NCBI GenBank assembly: GCA_016195085.1 | Contig: JACQAG010000036.1 | Location: forward strand, 1-45,423 | Direction of reading: 5' to 3' | DNA: 45,423 nt | Origin: Pseudomonadota bacterium | GTDB taxonomy: Bacteria > Pseudomonadota > Alphaproteobacteria > SHVZ01 | Shown: positions 31,810 through 39,242 of the stretch, piece by piece | Numbering within the stretch: position 1 is the first letter of the stretch | Layout: each line of letters starts with the position of its first letter | Position numbers and translations under genes: made by a program | Notes under the pieces: model-generated | Databases searched by the model: none | What the model was told of the DNA's origin: nothing | What the model saw: the letters and a program-made list of their open reading frames with translations, nothing else

Positions 31810-32082
31810 ATGCCCCTGCGCGCGCCCGAGGGCAAGGCGCAAGCGCCGGGGCGCCAAGAACACTATCGTCGGGCGCACCCCATGGATGACCTGGAGCCGT
31901 TGCGCCGCAAGCTCGAAGCGCTCAAGACCGAGCATCGCGATCTGGACGACGTCATCGAGCGGATCGGCGCCAAATTGCCGTTCGATCAGCTGCAATTGCA
32001 GCGGCTGAAGAAGCGGAAGCTGCAGATCAAGGACCAGATCGCCAAGCTGGAAAGCCAGCTCCTGCCCGATATCATCGCGTGA
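31810..32082 (+). CDS. DUF465 (YdcH) family protein
   Basis: A 90-residue protein whose last 66 residues (from MDDLEPLRRKLEALKTEHRD, ATG at 31882) match the DUF465 family: two helices with IERIGAKLPFDQLQLQRLKK and KLQIKDQIAKLESQLLPD. The longer start at 31810 has AGGAG 4 bases upstream, whereas the ATG at 31882 has none. I therefore use 31810, with the shorter form as a possible alternative. The N-terminal 24 residues are basic and proline-rich. It diverges from the TIGR02444 gene. It is the second member of the family within 1.6 kb, on the opposite strand from the first. Confidence 0.83.
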   Translation: MPLRAPEGKAQAPGRQEHYRRAHPMDDLEPLRRKLEALKTEHRDLDDVIERIGAKLPFDQLQLQRLKKRKLQIKDQIAKLESQLLPDIIA

Positions 32083-32215
32083 GTCGCAGCCGCGGCATTT
32101 CGCCAAGCTCGCTTGCACGTTTGGATGCTACAGTGCGGCCCCAAGCCGGCGCCAAGGGGGGGCCGGCCGGGAAGGTTGTCGCCTCCGTCGAGGCGGCGGC
32201 CCAGACCCGGACCGG

Positions 32216-33322
32216 ATGGCCATCGTCGCAATGACCGACCGCAACCTACGCTACAAACTCGATTCCGGGGCGTCCCGCGTCTTCAACTGCCTCGCCATCA
32301 CCCAGCAGATTCTGACCGAGAACAAGGACACCCCGGCCGACGAGCTGTTCTTCAAAAACCGCCGACTGAACAACATCGTCCTCATCAAGGAGCCGAACAT
32401 GGCGGTCGGCGGCGATCCATTCAATGCGCCCTTGCCGATCCGCACCAAGGTGTTCATCCCGTACAATCTGGAGAACCCCTACGAGGGTGGGGAATCGAAG
32501 TTCACCGATGAAGAAGGCATCGAGTCGGCGCTCGAATACTTCACCGGCATGAACCGCAAGCTGGACCCGGTCTTCAAGGACGATTTCCGCAAGATCAAGG
32601 TCCTGGAGCAGATGCCCTCCCTCGACCCGTTCCTGTTGCGCGACAAGCTCACCCTCGAGCGGATCACCACCAGCCACCGCTACTTCAACTTGAGCGAAGA
32701 GGAGTGGAACAACATCCGCGGCCATATCCGCGAAAAGTTCTTCCTCATGTGCCAGTTCGCCACCGACGGCCGGGCCACCGCGGACAAGGTCGACCTGCTC
32801 GTCGACAAGATCTGGGATGGCCGCGACCTGCAGGCGCTGGCGCCGATGCTGGCCGCCTTCAACCTGCCGCCTGACCAGGCGCCGGAGCTGTTCTATTCCT
32901 GGAAGGGCATCAGCTTCTTCAACTACGAGTTCACCAAGAACACCGCTAATGTCCGCGCCTTCTCCCATTGGCTGAACACGACCACGCCGCGCGGTGCCGC
33001 CGACCGCACGATGGGCCAGGAGATCGACCGCGACCGCGACGCAATCAAGGCCAAGCTCCGGGTCGCCTTAAGCGAGACCATCTCGACCTTGAACGAGTTC
33101 AACAACAGCTTCGACCTCCTGTTCAAGAAGCGGGAGACGGCGAAGAACTTCGTCGACTTCATGGGCAGCTCGCGCAAGCATTTCTGGCGGCTCGGCAACC
33201 ATTTGAACGGCATCTACCACGCGGTCTCGCTGTTCAAGGCCTTTACCCGGCGGGCACCCGAGCAGCGGCTCGATGCGCAGAATCTGACCCGGCTGCTCGG
33301 GATCATCCACGAGATCTTGTAA
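32216..33322 (+). CDS. Conserved hypothetical protein upstream of purE
   Basis: A 368-residue soluble protein that I do not recognise. It has no signal peptide, no membrane segment and few low-complexity stretches, so it looks like a folded, well-conserved protein. The N-terminal 110 residues appear to be an alpha/beta region ([19 protein letters not shown], then [15 protein letters not shown]). The rest is strongly helical ([20 protein letters not shown], then [20 protein letters not shown] and [20 protein letters not shown]). No catalytic motif stands out. It ends 8 bases before purE and is in the same direction, so it probably shares a transcript with purE-purK. The ATG at 32216 has no good Shine-Dalgarno site; 32231 is an alternative. 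Confidence 0.88.
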   Translation: MAIVAMTDRNLRYKLDSGASRVFNCLAITQQILTENKDTPADELFFKNRRLNNIVLIKEPNMAVGGDPFNAPLPIRTKVFIPYNLENPYEGGESKFTDEEGIESALEYFTGMNRKLDPVFKDDFRKIKVLEQMPSLDPFLLRDKLTLERITTSHRYFNLSEEEWNNIRGHIREKFFLMCQFATDGRATADKVDLLVDKIWDGRDLQALAPMLAAFNLPPDQAPELFYSWKGISFFNYEFTKNTANVRAFSHWLNTTTPRGAADRTMGQEIDRDRDAIKAKLRVALSETISTLNEFNNSFDLLFKKRETAKNFVDFMGSSRKHFWRLGNHLNGIYHAVSLFKAFTRRAPEQRLDAQNLTRLLGIIHEIL

Positions 33323-33330
33323 GGCAAGCC

Positions 33331-33825
33331 ATGGCCGAGGCCCCGATCGTCGGAATCCTGATGGGCAGCCAGTCGGATTGGGCGACCCTCAAGCATGCGG
33401 CCGAGCTGTTGAGCCAGCTCGGCGTCGCCCATGAGCGGCGGATCGTCTCGGCGCATCGCACGCCGAAGCGGCTTTATGCCTATGCCGAAGGGGCGAGAGC
33501 GCGCGGCCTCAAGGTGATCGTCGCCGGCGCCGGCGGTGCCGCGCATCTGCCGGGGATGGTGGCGGCGCTCACCACGCTGCCGGTCCTCGGCGTTCCGGTG
33601 GAAAGCCAGGCGCTGAAGGGCATGGACAGCCTGTTGTCGATCGTGCAGATGCCGGCGGGCGTGCCGGTGGGCACGCTGGCGATCGGCAAGGCCGGCGCCA
33701 TCAACGCGGCCCTCCTCGCCGCTTCGATCATCGGGCTCGGCGATGAGCGCATCGCCGCTGCGGTCGAGGCGTGGCGCCGGCAACGCACCGAAGAGGTGGC
33801 CGAGGCTCCCCGGGACGACGCTTGA
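33331..33825 (+). CDS. purE: N5-carboxyaminoimidazole ribonucleotide mutase PurE
   Basis: A 164-residue class I PurE, which converts N5-CAIR to CAIR in purine synthesis. The active-site motifs are all present: [15 protein letters not shown] (residues 9-23), [11 protein letters not shown] with the catalytic histidine, [19 protein letters not shown] and the loop [20 protein letters not shown]. Length agrees with bacterial PurE. The gene starts 8 bases after the unknown 368-residue gene. Its stop codon overlaps the TTG start of purK (TTGA, 33822-33825), which is consistent with coupled translation of the two consecutive steps. Confidence 0.97.
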   Translation: MAEAPIVGILMGSQSDWATLKHAAELLSQLGVAHERRIVSAHRTPKRLYAYAEGARARGLKVIVAGAGGAAHLPGMVAALTTLPVLGVPVESQALKGMDSLLSIVQMPAGVPVGTLAIGKAGAINAALLAASIIGLGDERIAAAVEAWRRQRTEEVAEAPRDDA

Positions 33826-34913
33826 AGAAGCCGCCAGGCTCTAGCCCGCTCCCGCCCGGCTCCACCATCGGCATGCTGGGCGGCGGCCAGCTCGGACGGA
33901 TGACCGCACTCGCGGCCGCCAGACTCGGCTACAAGCTGCACGTCTTCTCTCCGGAGCCGGACGGTCCCGCAGCGCAGGTCGCCCACCGCTCGACCGTCGC
34001 CGCCTATGATGACGAGGACGCGCTGGAGGCATTCGCACGTGCCGTCGATGTGGTGACGCTCGAATTCGAGAATCTGCCGCCAGCCGCCCTCGAGCTCATC
34101 CAGCGCATCGTGCCGGTGCACCCCTCGGCCCAGGTGCTGCGGGTGACCCAAGACCGGCTGGAGGAGAAGACCTTCGCCCGCCGCCTCGGCATCGAGACGG
34201 CACCGTTCGCCGGCGTCGACAGCCAGGGCGATCTGGAGAAGGCGGTGGCGATGATCGCGCCTCCGGCGATCTTGAAGACCAGGCGCTTCGGCTATGACGG
34301 CAAGGGCCAGGCACGGCTCGAGCGACGGGAGGATGCGGCACGGGCTTGGCGCGCCATCGGCGAGGCGCCCGCCATCCTGGAGGGATTCGTCGACTTCGCC
34401 CTCGAGCTCTCGGTCATCGTCGCCCGCGGCCAGGACGGCGCCGTCAGGGCCTATCCCGCGGTCGAGAACCGGCACTGCCATCACATCCTGGCGACCACGA
34501 TCGCGCCTGCCGCCATTCCGGCGGCAGCGGCAAAGGAGGCCGAGCGCATCGCGGTGGCGCTCGCCCAGGGCTTGGATGTGGTCGGCCTCCTCGCGGTCGA
34601 GATGTTCATGACCCCAGACGGACGCGTGCTCATGAACGAGATGGCGCCCAGACCGCACAACTCCGGGCATTGGACCATCGATGCCTGCCCCACCAGCCAA
34701 TTCGAGCAGCTGGTGCGCGTCGCCGCCGGCTTGCCGCTCGGCCCGGTCGAGCCTTACACGCCCGCCCTGATGACCAACCTCATCGGCCACGACGTCGATG
34801 CCTGGCCGCGTCTCGTCGCCGATCCCACCGCGCGGCTCCACCTCTACGGCAAGGCCGAAGTGAGGCCGGGCCGCAAGATGGGCCACGTTACCCGGCTGAA
34901 GCGGCAGCCTTGA
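33822..34913 (+). CDS. purK: N5-carboxyaminoimidazole ribonucleotide synthase PurK
   Basis: A 363-residue ATP-grasp enzyme that makes N5-CAIR from AIR, ATP and bicarbonate. [15 protein letters not shown] (about residues 13-27) is the N-terminal signature. The central ATP-grasp domain has [29 protein letters not shown] and the metal-binding [20 protein letters not shown]. The C-terminus ends in [10 protein letters not shown]. The start is inferred as TTG at 33822 because no ATG or GTG lies before the conserved motif in this frame; it overlaps the purE stop. A rare start codon with a weak ribosome binding site would make purK depend on translation of purE. Confidence 0.93.
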   Translation: MKKPPGSSPLPPGSTIGMLGGGQLGRMTALAAARLGYKLHVFSPEPDGPAAQVAHRSTVAAYDDEDALEAFARAVDVVTLEFENLPPAALELIQRIVPVHPSAQVLRVTQDRLEEKTFARRLGIETAPFAGVDSQGDLEKAVAMIAPPAILKTRRFGYDGKGQARLERREDAARAWRAIGEAPAILEGFVDFALELSVIVARGQDGAVRAYPAVENRHCHHILATTIAPAAIPAAAAKEAERIAVALAQGLDVVGLLAVEMFMTPDGRVLMNEMAPRPHNSGHWTIDACPTSQFEQLVRVAAGLPLGPVEPYTPALMTNLIGHDVDAWPRLVADPTARLHLYGKAEVRPGRKMGHVTRLKRQP

Positions 34914-35037
34914 GGGTTCTGGCGCTGCCCGGACGCCACGGCAGATTTGCCGAAATAGCAAAATTCAGGCAAAATTAGCGACCTAGGCGCTGAGCTTACG
35001 ACGTCGCCGAAGCTGCGCGGCGCCCGGAGGGGGAAAC

Positions 35038-35898
35038 ATGCTGGTCATTGTCGGTTGGGTGATCGTGATCATCAGCATCTTGGCCGGCTACCTGGGCGAG
35101 GGTGGCCATATGGCCGCGCTGGCTCAGCCCTTCGAGCTCCTGATCATCGGCGGCTCGGCGATCGGCACCTTCATCGTCGCGAACAACGTGTCGATCATCA
35201 AGGCGACCGTCGCCTCCGTCAGCGCCGCCTTCAAGGGCAGCAAATACAAGAAAGAGGACTACATCGAGCTGTTGAGCCTGATGTACGCCATCTTCAAGCT
35301 CGCCAAGACCAAGGGCATGCTCGCGATCGAGAGCCATGTCGAGCGCCCGGAGGAGAGCTCGCTCTTTCAGCAATTCCCGAATTTCGCCGCCCAGCACCAT
35401 GCCGTCGAGTTCCTTTGCGATTATCTTCGCATGATGACCTTGGGCACCGACAATCCCAATGAGATGGAGACGCTGATCGACTCCGAGATCGACGCGCACC
35501 ATTCCGACGCGCTGCTGCCCTCGTCCGCAGTGCAGACGGTGGCCGACGCGGCCCCGGCGCTCGGCATCGTCGCCGCCGTCATGGGCGTCGTCATCACCAT
35601 GGGTTCGATCACCGAGCCGCCGGAGGTGCTGGGCCACCTCATCGGCAGCGCGCTGGTCGGCACCTTCTTGGGCGTGCTCATCTCCTACGGCTTCCTCGGC
35701 CCGCTCTCCGGCGCGATGAAAAACACGACCGACGCCGACTCGCGCTACTTCCATTGCATGAAGGCGGGCTTGATCGCGCATATGCAGGGCTACGCGCCGG
35801 CGGTCAGCGTCGAGTTCGCGCGCAAGGTGCTCTCTGAGGTGGTGCGGCCGACCTTCTACGAAGTGGAAGAAGCCGTCGCCGCCCTGCCGCCGGTCTGA
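35038..35898 (+). CDS. motA: Flagellar motor stator protein MotA
   Basis: A 286-residue proton-channel stator subunit. Four membrane segments are visible at about residues 2-22, 32-52, 170-192 and 203-225. The conserved blocks are QPFELLIIGGSAIGTFIVAN, the cytoplasmic loop with KLAKTKGMLAIESHVERPEE and the fourth-helix region PALGIVAAVMGVVITMGSIT with the proline residues needed for torque. Length and order match MotA. MotB, its obligate partner, is not adjacent: the next gene is on the other strand. A GGAGGGGG lies just before the ATG. Upstream AT-rich DNA holds the direct repeat CAAAATTcaggCAAAATT at about 34963-34977. Two large palindromes follow the stop codon. Confidence 0.96.
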   Translation: MLVIVGWVIVIISILAGYLGEGGHMAALAQPFELLIIGGSAIGTFIVANNVSIIKATVASVSAAFKGSKYKKEDYIELLSLMYAIFKLAKTKGMLAIESHVERPEESSLFQQFPNFAAQHHAVEFLCDYLRMMTLGTDNPNEMETLIDSEIDAHHSDALLPSSAVQTVADAAPALGIVAAVMGVVITMGSITEPPEVLGHLIGSALVGTFLGVLISYGFLGPLSGAMKNTTDADSRYFHCMKAGLIAHMQGYAPAVSVEFARKVLSEVVRPTFYEVEEAVAALPPV

Positions 35899-35903
35899 AG
35901 TCT

Positions 35904-35962
35904 AGAGCAGCATCTGGCCAGATGGAATCGCTTTGCGATTTCATCTGGCCAGATGCTGCTCT
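35904..35962. repeat. 59-base palindrome, 28-base-pair hairpin
   Basis: The arms 35904-35924 and 35942-35962 are perfectly complementary over 21 bases (AGAGCAGCATCTGGCCAGATG and its reverse complement). The stem continues through a G-U pair and AATCGC/GCGATT to a TTT loop. It starts 6 bases after motA. It has no U-tract, and its size and symmetry fit a dispersed palindromic repeat more than a simple terminator. Possible roles are transcript-end stabilisation for both convergent genes or a mobile REP-like unit. Confidence 0.85.
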
Positions 35963-35976
35963 GCTCTTTGAAAGAT

Positions 35977-36035
35977 AGGGCAATTTCATCCACCGGGATC
36001 GGACCGTCCGGTTCGATCCCGGTGGATATTGCCCT
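35977..36035. repeat. Second 59-base palindrome next to the first
   Basis: AGGGCAA (35977-35983) pairs with TTGCCCT (36029-36035). After a small internal loop, a 19-base arm beginning ATCCACCGGGATC (35988-36006) pairs with 36009-36027, with one G-U pair. It is exactly as long as the preceding palindrome, from which it is separated by 14 bases, but different in sequence. Its right end reaches 2 bases into the stop codon of the cytochrome gene. Confidence 0.83.
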
Positions 36036-36633
36036 AGTCGCTTTCAGCCTTGGCGTTGATCGCCGCCTGCGCGGCTCTCGCATCCTCGGGCCAGCGGTTC
36101 TTTAAAAAGGCCAGCACCGCCCAGATCTGCCCATTGGTCAGCGTGAATTCGTAGCCAGGCATCTGGCTCTTGGCCCCAGGGGCGGCGAAGGGCTGGCCGC
36201 CATATTTGATGACCTCGAAGAGCAAGCGGTCGGTCACGCGCACGCTGGGCCCGCTCTGGTCGAGGGCCGGCGCCGGGCGGCCGCGTTGGGCGTCGAGGCC
36301 CTGTCCCTCCCGGTTGACGCCATGGCAAAAGGCGCAGTGCTCCCGGTAGAGGTTGGCGCCCATGGAAACTTGCGCGGGATTCAGCGGATCGGCCGATTTG
36401 GCTTTGCCGGCCACGTAACGGTCCCATGCCATCCAGGCCGCCGCGATGGCGACAGAGAACAGGACCGAGATCATCAGAAATTTGGCTTGGCGGCCGAGGA
36501 AGCTGCCGGCCTCGTGCTTTGCCTCCACCTCCACCAGGACACGACGCCGGCGCGGCGCATAGCGCCGCCCGCTGCCGGGTTTTTGTCCGCCTGTCGGCGG
36601 GTGCTTGCGGAGATCGGGTGGGTCGGCAGGCAT
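36034..36633 (-). CDS. Membrane-anchored cytochrome c
   Basis: A 199-residue mono-haem cytochrome c. An arginine-rich cytoplasmic N-terminus (residues 1-45) precedes one membrane helix at about residues 51-70 (FLMISVLFSVAIAAAWMAW), which acts as an uncleaved anchor. The haem-binding CAFCH lies at about 104-108 and the probable axial methionine in KSQMPGYEF. The last helix has GQIWAVLAFLKNRWP. It resembles CycM-like and other anchored class I cytochromes that carry electrons to oxidases from the periplasmic face. A perfect TATAAT lies 7 bases before the ATG, so the mRNA may be leaderless; a downstream GTG near residue 33 is an alternative start. Confidence 0.93.
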   Translation of the reverse strand: MPADPPDLRKHPPTGGQKPGSGRRYAPRRRRVLVEVEAKHEAGSFLGRQAKFLMISVLFSVAIAAAWMAWDRYVAGKAKSADPLNPAQVSMGANLYREHCAFCHGVNREGQGLDAQRGRPAPALDQSGPSVRVTDRLLFEVIKYGGQPFAAPGAKSQMPGYEFTLTNGQIWAVLAFLKNRWPEDARAAQAAINAKAESD

Positions 36634-36640
36634 CGGCGCG

Positions 36641-36646
36641 ATTATA
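36641..36646 (-). promoter_or_regulatory. Consensus -10 element of the cytochrome c gene
   Basis: On the leftward strand TATAAT is separated from the ATG at 36633 by 7 bases, the normal distance from a -10 hexamer to a transcription start. No good -35 is seen 16-18 bases further upstream (best TCGGTC). The location implies a leaderless mRNA if the annotated start is right. Confidence 0.4.
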
Positions 36647-36691
36647 CGTCAAAGGCGGGCTCCGACCGAACCGGTCGCATCACCGGCCCGC

Positions 36692-37342
36692 TCAGCGCGA
36701 GCGTCCAGCGGCGCGGCGAACGCGGCGAAGCGCGTCCGGCAGCTCGGTGAACAGCCGGCCGATGCGCCCGAAGGTCTGCGGTACCTTCATGACATCGGCC
36801 AAGCGCCGCTCGAGAAACGCCCAGCTATCGGCTTGGCCCGGCGAGCGATCCTCCAGCCAGTACATGAGCGTCGCCGCATAGACGCCGGCCAGAAGCGCAC
36901 GCTTGGTGTAGAAGTTGTAGTCGGTCGCGGTGTCGCCGGCGGCGTACCAGATCGCATCGACGGTGCGATAGAGGAGCTTGAAGGCGAGGCCGAGATAGGG
37001 CGGCAATGCCAGAAACCCGACCGCCCGCTTCACCGCCTCGCGATGGGGTGCCACCGCCTCGAGGCGGAGCCGGATCGCGGTCTGGATTCGCTCGCGGACC
37101 TTGAGGAGGGCGAGGTTGCGGGAGGCCAGCGCCTCCAGCATCCGCCGGTCGGCCAGATCGACGAAATGCCCGACGAGATCGGCGGCACCCTCGGGAAAGG
37201 CGTTTTCGGCGATGGCGGCGCTGATCTCGAGCGCGGCCGCCCCCCGGCTGAGCGCGGTCAAGGTCCAGCCATCGAAGGGCACATGGGGCAGCGTCGCCTC
37301 GATCAGGCGGTCGCGGAGCGTTTCGCTCGCGGCATCGGTCAT
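36692..37342 (-). CDS. COQ9 family protein
   Basis: A 216-residue all-helical protein of the COQ9 family, which supports the hydroxylation and deamination steps of ubiquinone synthesis in mitochondria; alphaproteobacteria carry related genes. A TetR-like N-terminal part (LIEATLPHVPFDGWTLTALS) is followed by the conserved lipid-binding region with AVDAIWYAAGDTATDYNFYT and KRALLAGVYAATLMYWLED, the diagnostic block near residues 130-170. The start at 37342 has AGAGGA 6 bases upstream. The def gene ends 1 base upstream of the start codon in the same direction, so the two genes are in one transcript. UbiX in the same window also serves ubiquinone synthesis. Confidence 0.95.
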   Translation of the reverse strand: MTDAASETLRDRLIEATLPHVPFDGWTLTALSRGAAALEISAAIAENAFPEGAADLVGHFVDLADRRMLEALASRNLALLKVRERIQTAIRLRLEAVAPHREAVKRAVGFLALPPYLGLAFKLLYRTVDAIWYAAGDTATDYNFYTKRALLAGVYAATLMYWLEDRSPGQADSWAFLERRLADVMKVPQTFGRIGRLFTELPDALRRVRRAAGRSR

Positions 37343-37343
37343 T

Positions 37344-37991
37344 TCAATCCTCTGCCGCCATCTGGCCCGGGGAGGGTCCGGGAGGGGGGGATCCTCCCGT
37401 CTGTCCGCTCTTCGCGGCCCCGACCCCAAAGTCCACCCCTGGTCTGGGCGCTGCCATGCCCGCCGCCGCCGCCGCCTGGGCTAGCTCCTCGGTGAAGCCG
37501 AAGAGCGACATGTCGGTCATGCGCATGGGATAGAGGATGCCGTCCAAATGGTCGAATTCGTGCTGCACCACCCTTGCGTGCCAGCCCGAGGCGAGGCGCT
37601 CGATGCGCTCGCCGGTCAAGAGCCAGCCGGAGTAGCGCACCCTCGCAAAGCGCGGCACCACGCCGCGCATGCCCGGAACCGACAGGCAGCCCTCCCAACC
37701 CAGCACCGTCTCCTCGCCCAAGGGCTCGATCGTCGGATTGACGATGGCGGTCAGGCCCTGGGGCTGATCTTCCTCCGCACCGGTCGAGCGGCTGGCGGGC
37801 ACCGTGTAGAGCACCACCCGTTGGGAGACGTGCACCTGCGGGGCGGCAATGCCGGCACCGCCGACCGCGTACATGGTCTCGGTCATGTCCTGGACCAGGC
37901 GGGCGATATCCGGGTGGGTGGGGTCCGGCACGTCGGCGGCGCGGGCGCGCAAGACCGGGCTTCCCATCCGGGCGATCGGTAAAATAGCCAT
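37344..37991 (-). CDS. def: Peptide deformylase
   Basis: A 215-residue metalloprotease that removes the formyl group from new proteins. The three family motifs are GAGIAAPQ, EGCLS and QHEFDH, with the cysteine and two histidines as metal ligands and the glutamate as catalyst. The catalytic core ends near residue 165 (DMSLFGF). The last 45 residues are a low-complexity tail that ends GGSPPPGPSPGQMAAED. DNA coding for this end (37366-37399) is a copy of the C/G-rich palindrome seen at the left edge of the window, so a repeat has extended the gene. It diverges from rpsU and is followed by the COQ9 gene. Confidence 0.95.
   Translation of the reverse strand: MAILPIARMGSPVLRARAADVPDPTHPDIARLVQDMTETMYAVGGAGIAAPQVHVSQRVVLYTVPASRSTGAEEDQPQGLTAIVNPTIEPLGEETVLGWEGCLSVPGMRGVVPRFARVRYSGWLLTGERIERLASGWHARVVQHEFDHLDGILYPMRMTDMSLFGFTEELAQAAAAAGMAAPRPGVDFGVGAAKSGQTGGSPPPGPSPGQMAAED
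37366..37399. repeat. C/G-rich palindromic repeat inside the def 3' end
   Basis: Read on the leftward strand this segment has GAGGATCCCCCCCTCCCGG followed by ACCCTCCCCGGG. It aligns with the tandem repeat at 1-81 (GAGGATCACCCCTCCCCGA, then CCTCC). It lies wholly within the deformylase coding frame and encodes the PPPGPSPG portion of the tail. Confidence 0.65.
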
Positions 37992-38205
37992 GCGCCCCAC
38001 TATGTGCGCCAAGGCCGGGCCAGGTCAAAGTGCTGTTCGCGGGCCCCCCGGACGCCGGGCGGGACCGTTGCCCATCGGCCACGGGGCCAGGTGCGATTGC
38101 GAACAAATGCGATACTGCCCCTTCACAAGCCCCCGGGCCTATGATAGACCGCCGCCTCCTTCTCCGCCTAAATCCATCGCTTGAGCATTGGAGGTCGCTT
38201 CCGCC

Positions 38206-38409
38206 GTGCAAGTTCTCGTCCGCGACAACAACGTCGACCAGGCGCTGCGCGCCCTTAAGAAGAAAATGCAGCGCGAGGGTATCTTCCGCGAGATGAAGCT
38301 GCGCCGGAACTATGAGAAGCCATCGGAGAAGCGGGCACGCGAGCGCGCGGAGTCGGTCCGGCGCTACCGCAAGCTCCTGCGCAAGCGCATGGAGCGCGAA
38401 GGTTACTGA
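38206..38409 (+). CDS. rpsU: 30S ribosomal protein S21
   Basis: A 67-residue basic protein that matches alphaproteobacterial S21 throughout: [20 protein letters not shown], then [20 protein letters not shown] and the Arg/Lys-rich end [14 protein letters not shown]21 aids base-pairing between the Shine-Dalgarno site and the anti-Shine-Dalgarno of 16S rRNA. The start is GTG at 38206, with GGAGG about 11 bases before it. It diverges from def, and a terminator lies 26 bases after the stop codon. Confidence 0.96.
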   Translation: MQVLVRDNNVDQALRALKKKMQREGIFREMKLRRNYEKPSEKRARERAESVRRYRKLLRKRMEREGY

Positions 38410-38435
38410 GCCGGAGCCTGAGAGAGATGCATTCG

Positions 38436-38465
38436 GGCCGTCCGCATCGCGGGCGGCCTTTTCGT
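38436..38465 (+). terminator. Rho-independent terminator of rpsU
   Basis: GGCCGTCCG (38436-38444) pairs with CGGGCGGCC (38450-38458) through a 5-base loop, with one U-G pair, and is followed by TTTTCGTTT. It ends the rpsU transcript just before the ribosome binding site of the GNAT gene. Confidence 0.87.
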
Positions 38466-38479
38466 TTCCGGAGGCACCG

Positions 38480-39040
38480 ATGCCGGGCGTGGTAGGCGGC
38501 GCGGGGCAGATCCGCCTGGTGGCGCCGGAACCGCGCCATGCCGAGGCGTGGATGAGCTGGCGCAACGATCCGACGACGCTCCGCTTCATGGCCGGCAAGG
38601 TGCAAAGCCTGGAGCGCCTGGTGGCCCGCCTGCAAGCGGTCAAAACCGACCTCGCCGACCGCGGCGGACGCCTCTACCGCTGGATGGCCGTGGTCAAGGA
38701 CGTGCCCATCGGCACCGTCTCCTTGAGCGACCCCGATTGGACCCACGGCCATGCCGAGATCGGCTATCTCGTTGCCCCGGAGCTGCGCGGCCGCGGTGTC
38801 GGCTCGCGCATGGTCAGCCTCGCGATCGAGCGGGCCTTCGCCGGCGGCCTCTACCGGCTGATCGCAATCATCCACGAGGAGAACGGCGCCTCGGAGCGCT
38901 TGGTCGAGCGCCTGGGATTTCGGCGCGAAGGCCTCATGCGCCAGCATAATATCTGCGCGGGCGAGCGCGCCGACCACGTGCTTTACGGCTTGCTGAAGCC
39001 GGAATTTCGGCCGACCGGCACGCGGCGAATTGACAGTTAA
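38480..39040 (+). CDS. GNAT family N-acetyltransferase (RimJ/RimL-like)
   Basis: A 186-residue acetyltransferase. The N-terminal IRLVAPEPRHAEAWMSWRND is typical of the RimJ/RimL branch. The acetyl-CoA motif (motif A) is IGYLVAPELRGRGVGSRMVS, with R/Q-x-x-G-x-G/A present as RGRGVG. The later strand region HEENGASERLVERLGFRREG and LMRQHNICAGERADH agree with the family. The substrate is unknown and could be a protein N-terminus or small amine. GGAGG lies 6 bases before the ATG. The terminator of rpsU lies just upstream, so this gene may be read through from it or have its own start. Confidence 0.93.
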   Translation: MPGVVGGAGQIRLVAPEPRHAEAWMSWRNDPTTLRFMAGKVQSLERLVARLQAVKTDLADRGGRLYRWMAVVKDVPIGTVSLSDPDWTHGHAEIGYLVAPELRGRGVGSRMVSLAIERAFAGGLYRLIAIIHEENGASERLVERLGFRREGLMRQHNICAGERADHVLYGLLKPEFRPTGTRRIDS

Positions 39041-39112
39041 GCGCCCCGGCCAGGCGTGCTCAAATGGCTGTGCGCCCGCTGGCCGACCCACCGGACGCAC
39101 CCCTACCAACGG

Positions 39113-39167
39113 CTAGTGTGATGATTCCGAAGTTCGCCTACGAACTTTGGAATCTGAATCACACTAG
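39113..39167. repeat. 55-base palindrome upstream of the patatin gene
   Basis: CTAGTGTGAT (39113-39122) pairs with ATCACACTAG (39158-39167). Inside it GATTCCGAAGTTCG (39123-39136) pairs with 39141-39154 through a CCTA loop, with one G-U pair and a 3-base bulge on the right arm. It lies in the AT-rich gap between the GNAT and patatin genes. It is unlike the two motA palindromes in sequence but similar in size. Confidence 0.8.
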
Positions 39168-39184
39168 ATTCAATTGATTAGTGG

Positions 39185-39226
39185 CCCGCTTATCCCCGAA
39201 ATTCGCTGACGAATTTCAGGGGCGGG
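39185..39226. repeat. Second palindrome upstream of the patatin gene
   Basis: CCCCGAAATTCG (39194-39205) pairs with CGAATTTC plus GGGG (39210-39222) through a CTGA loop with a one-base bulge. Outer CCCG/CGGG pairs lie at 39185-39188 and 39223-39226. The loop-closing TTCG-CTGA-CGAA parallels TTCG-CCTA-CGAA of the preceding palindrome, so the two look related. Confidence 0.7.
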
Positions 39227-39242
39227 ACACAAGGGAGCGACT

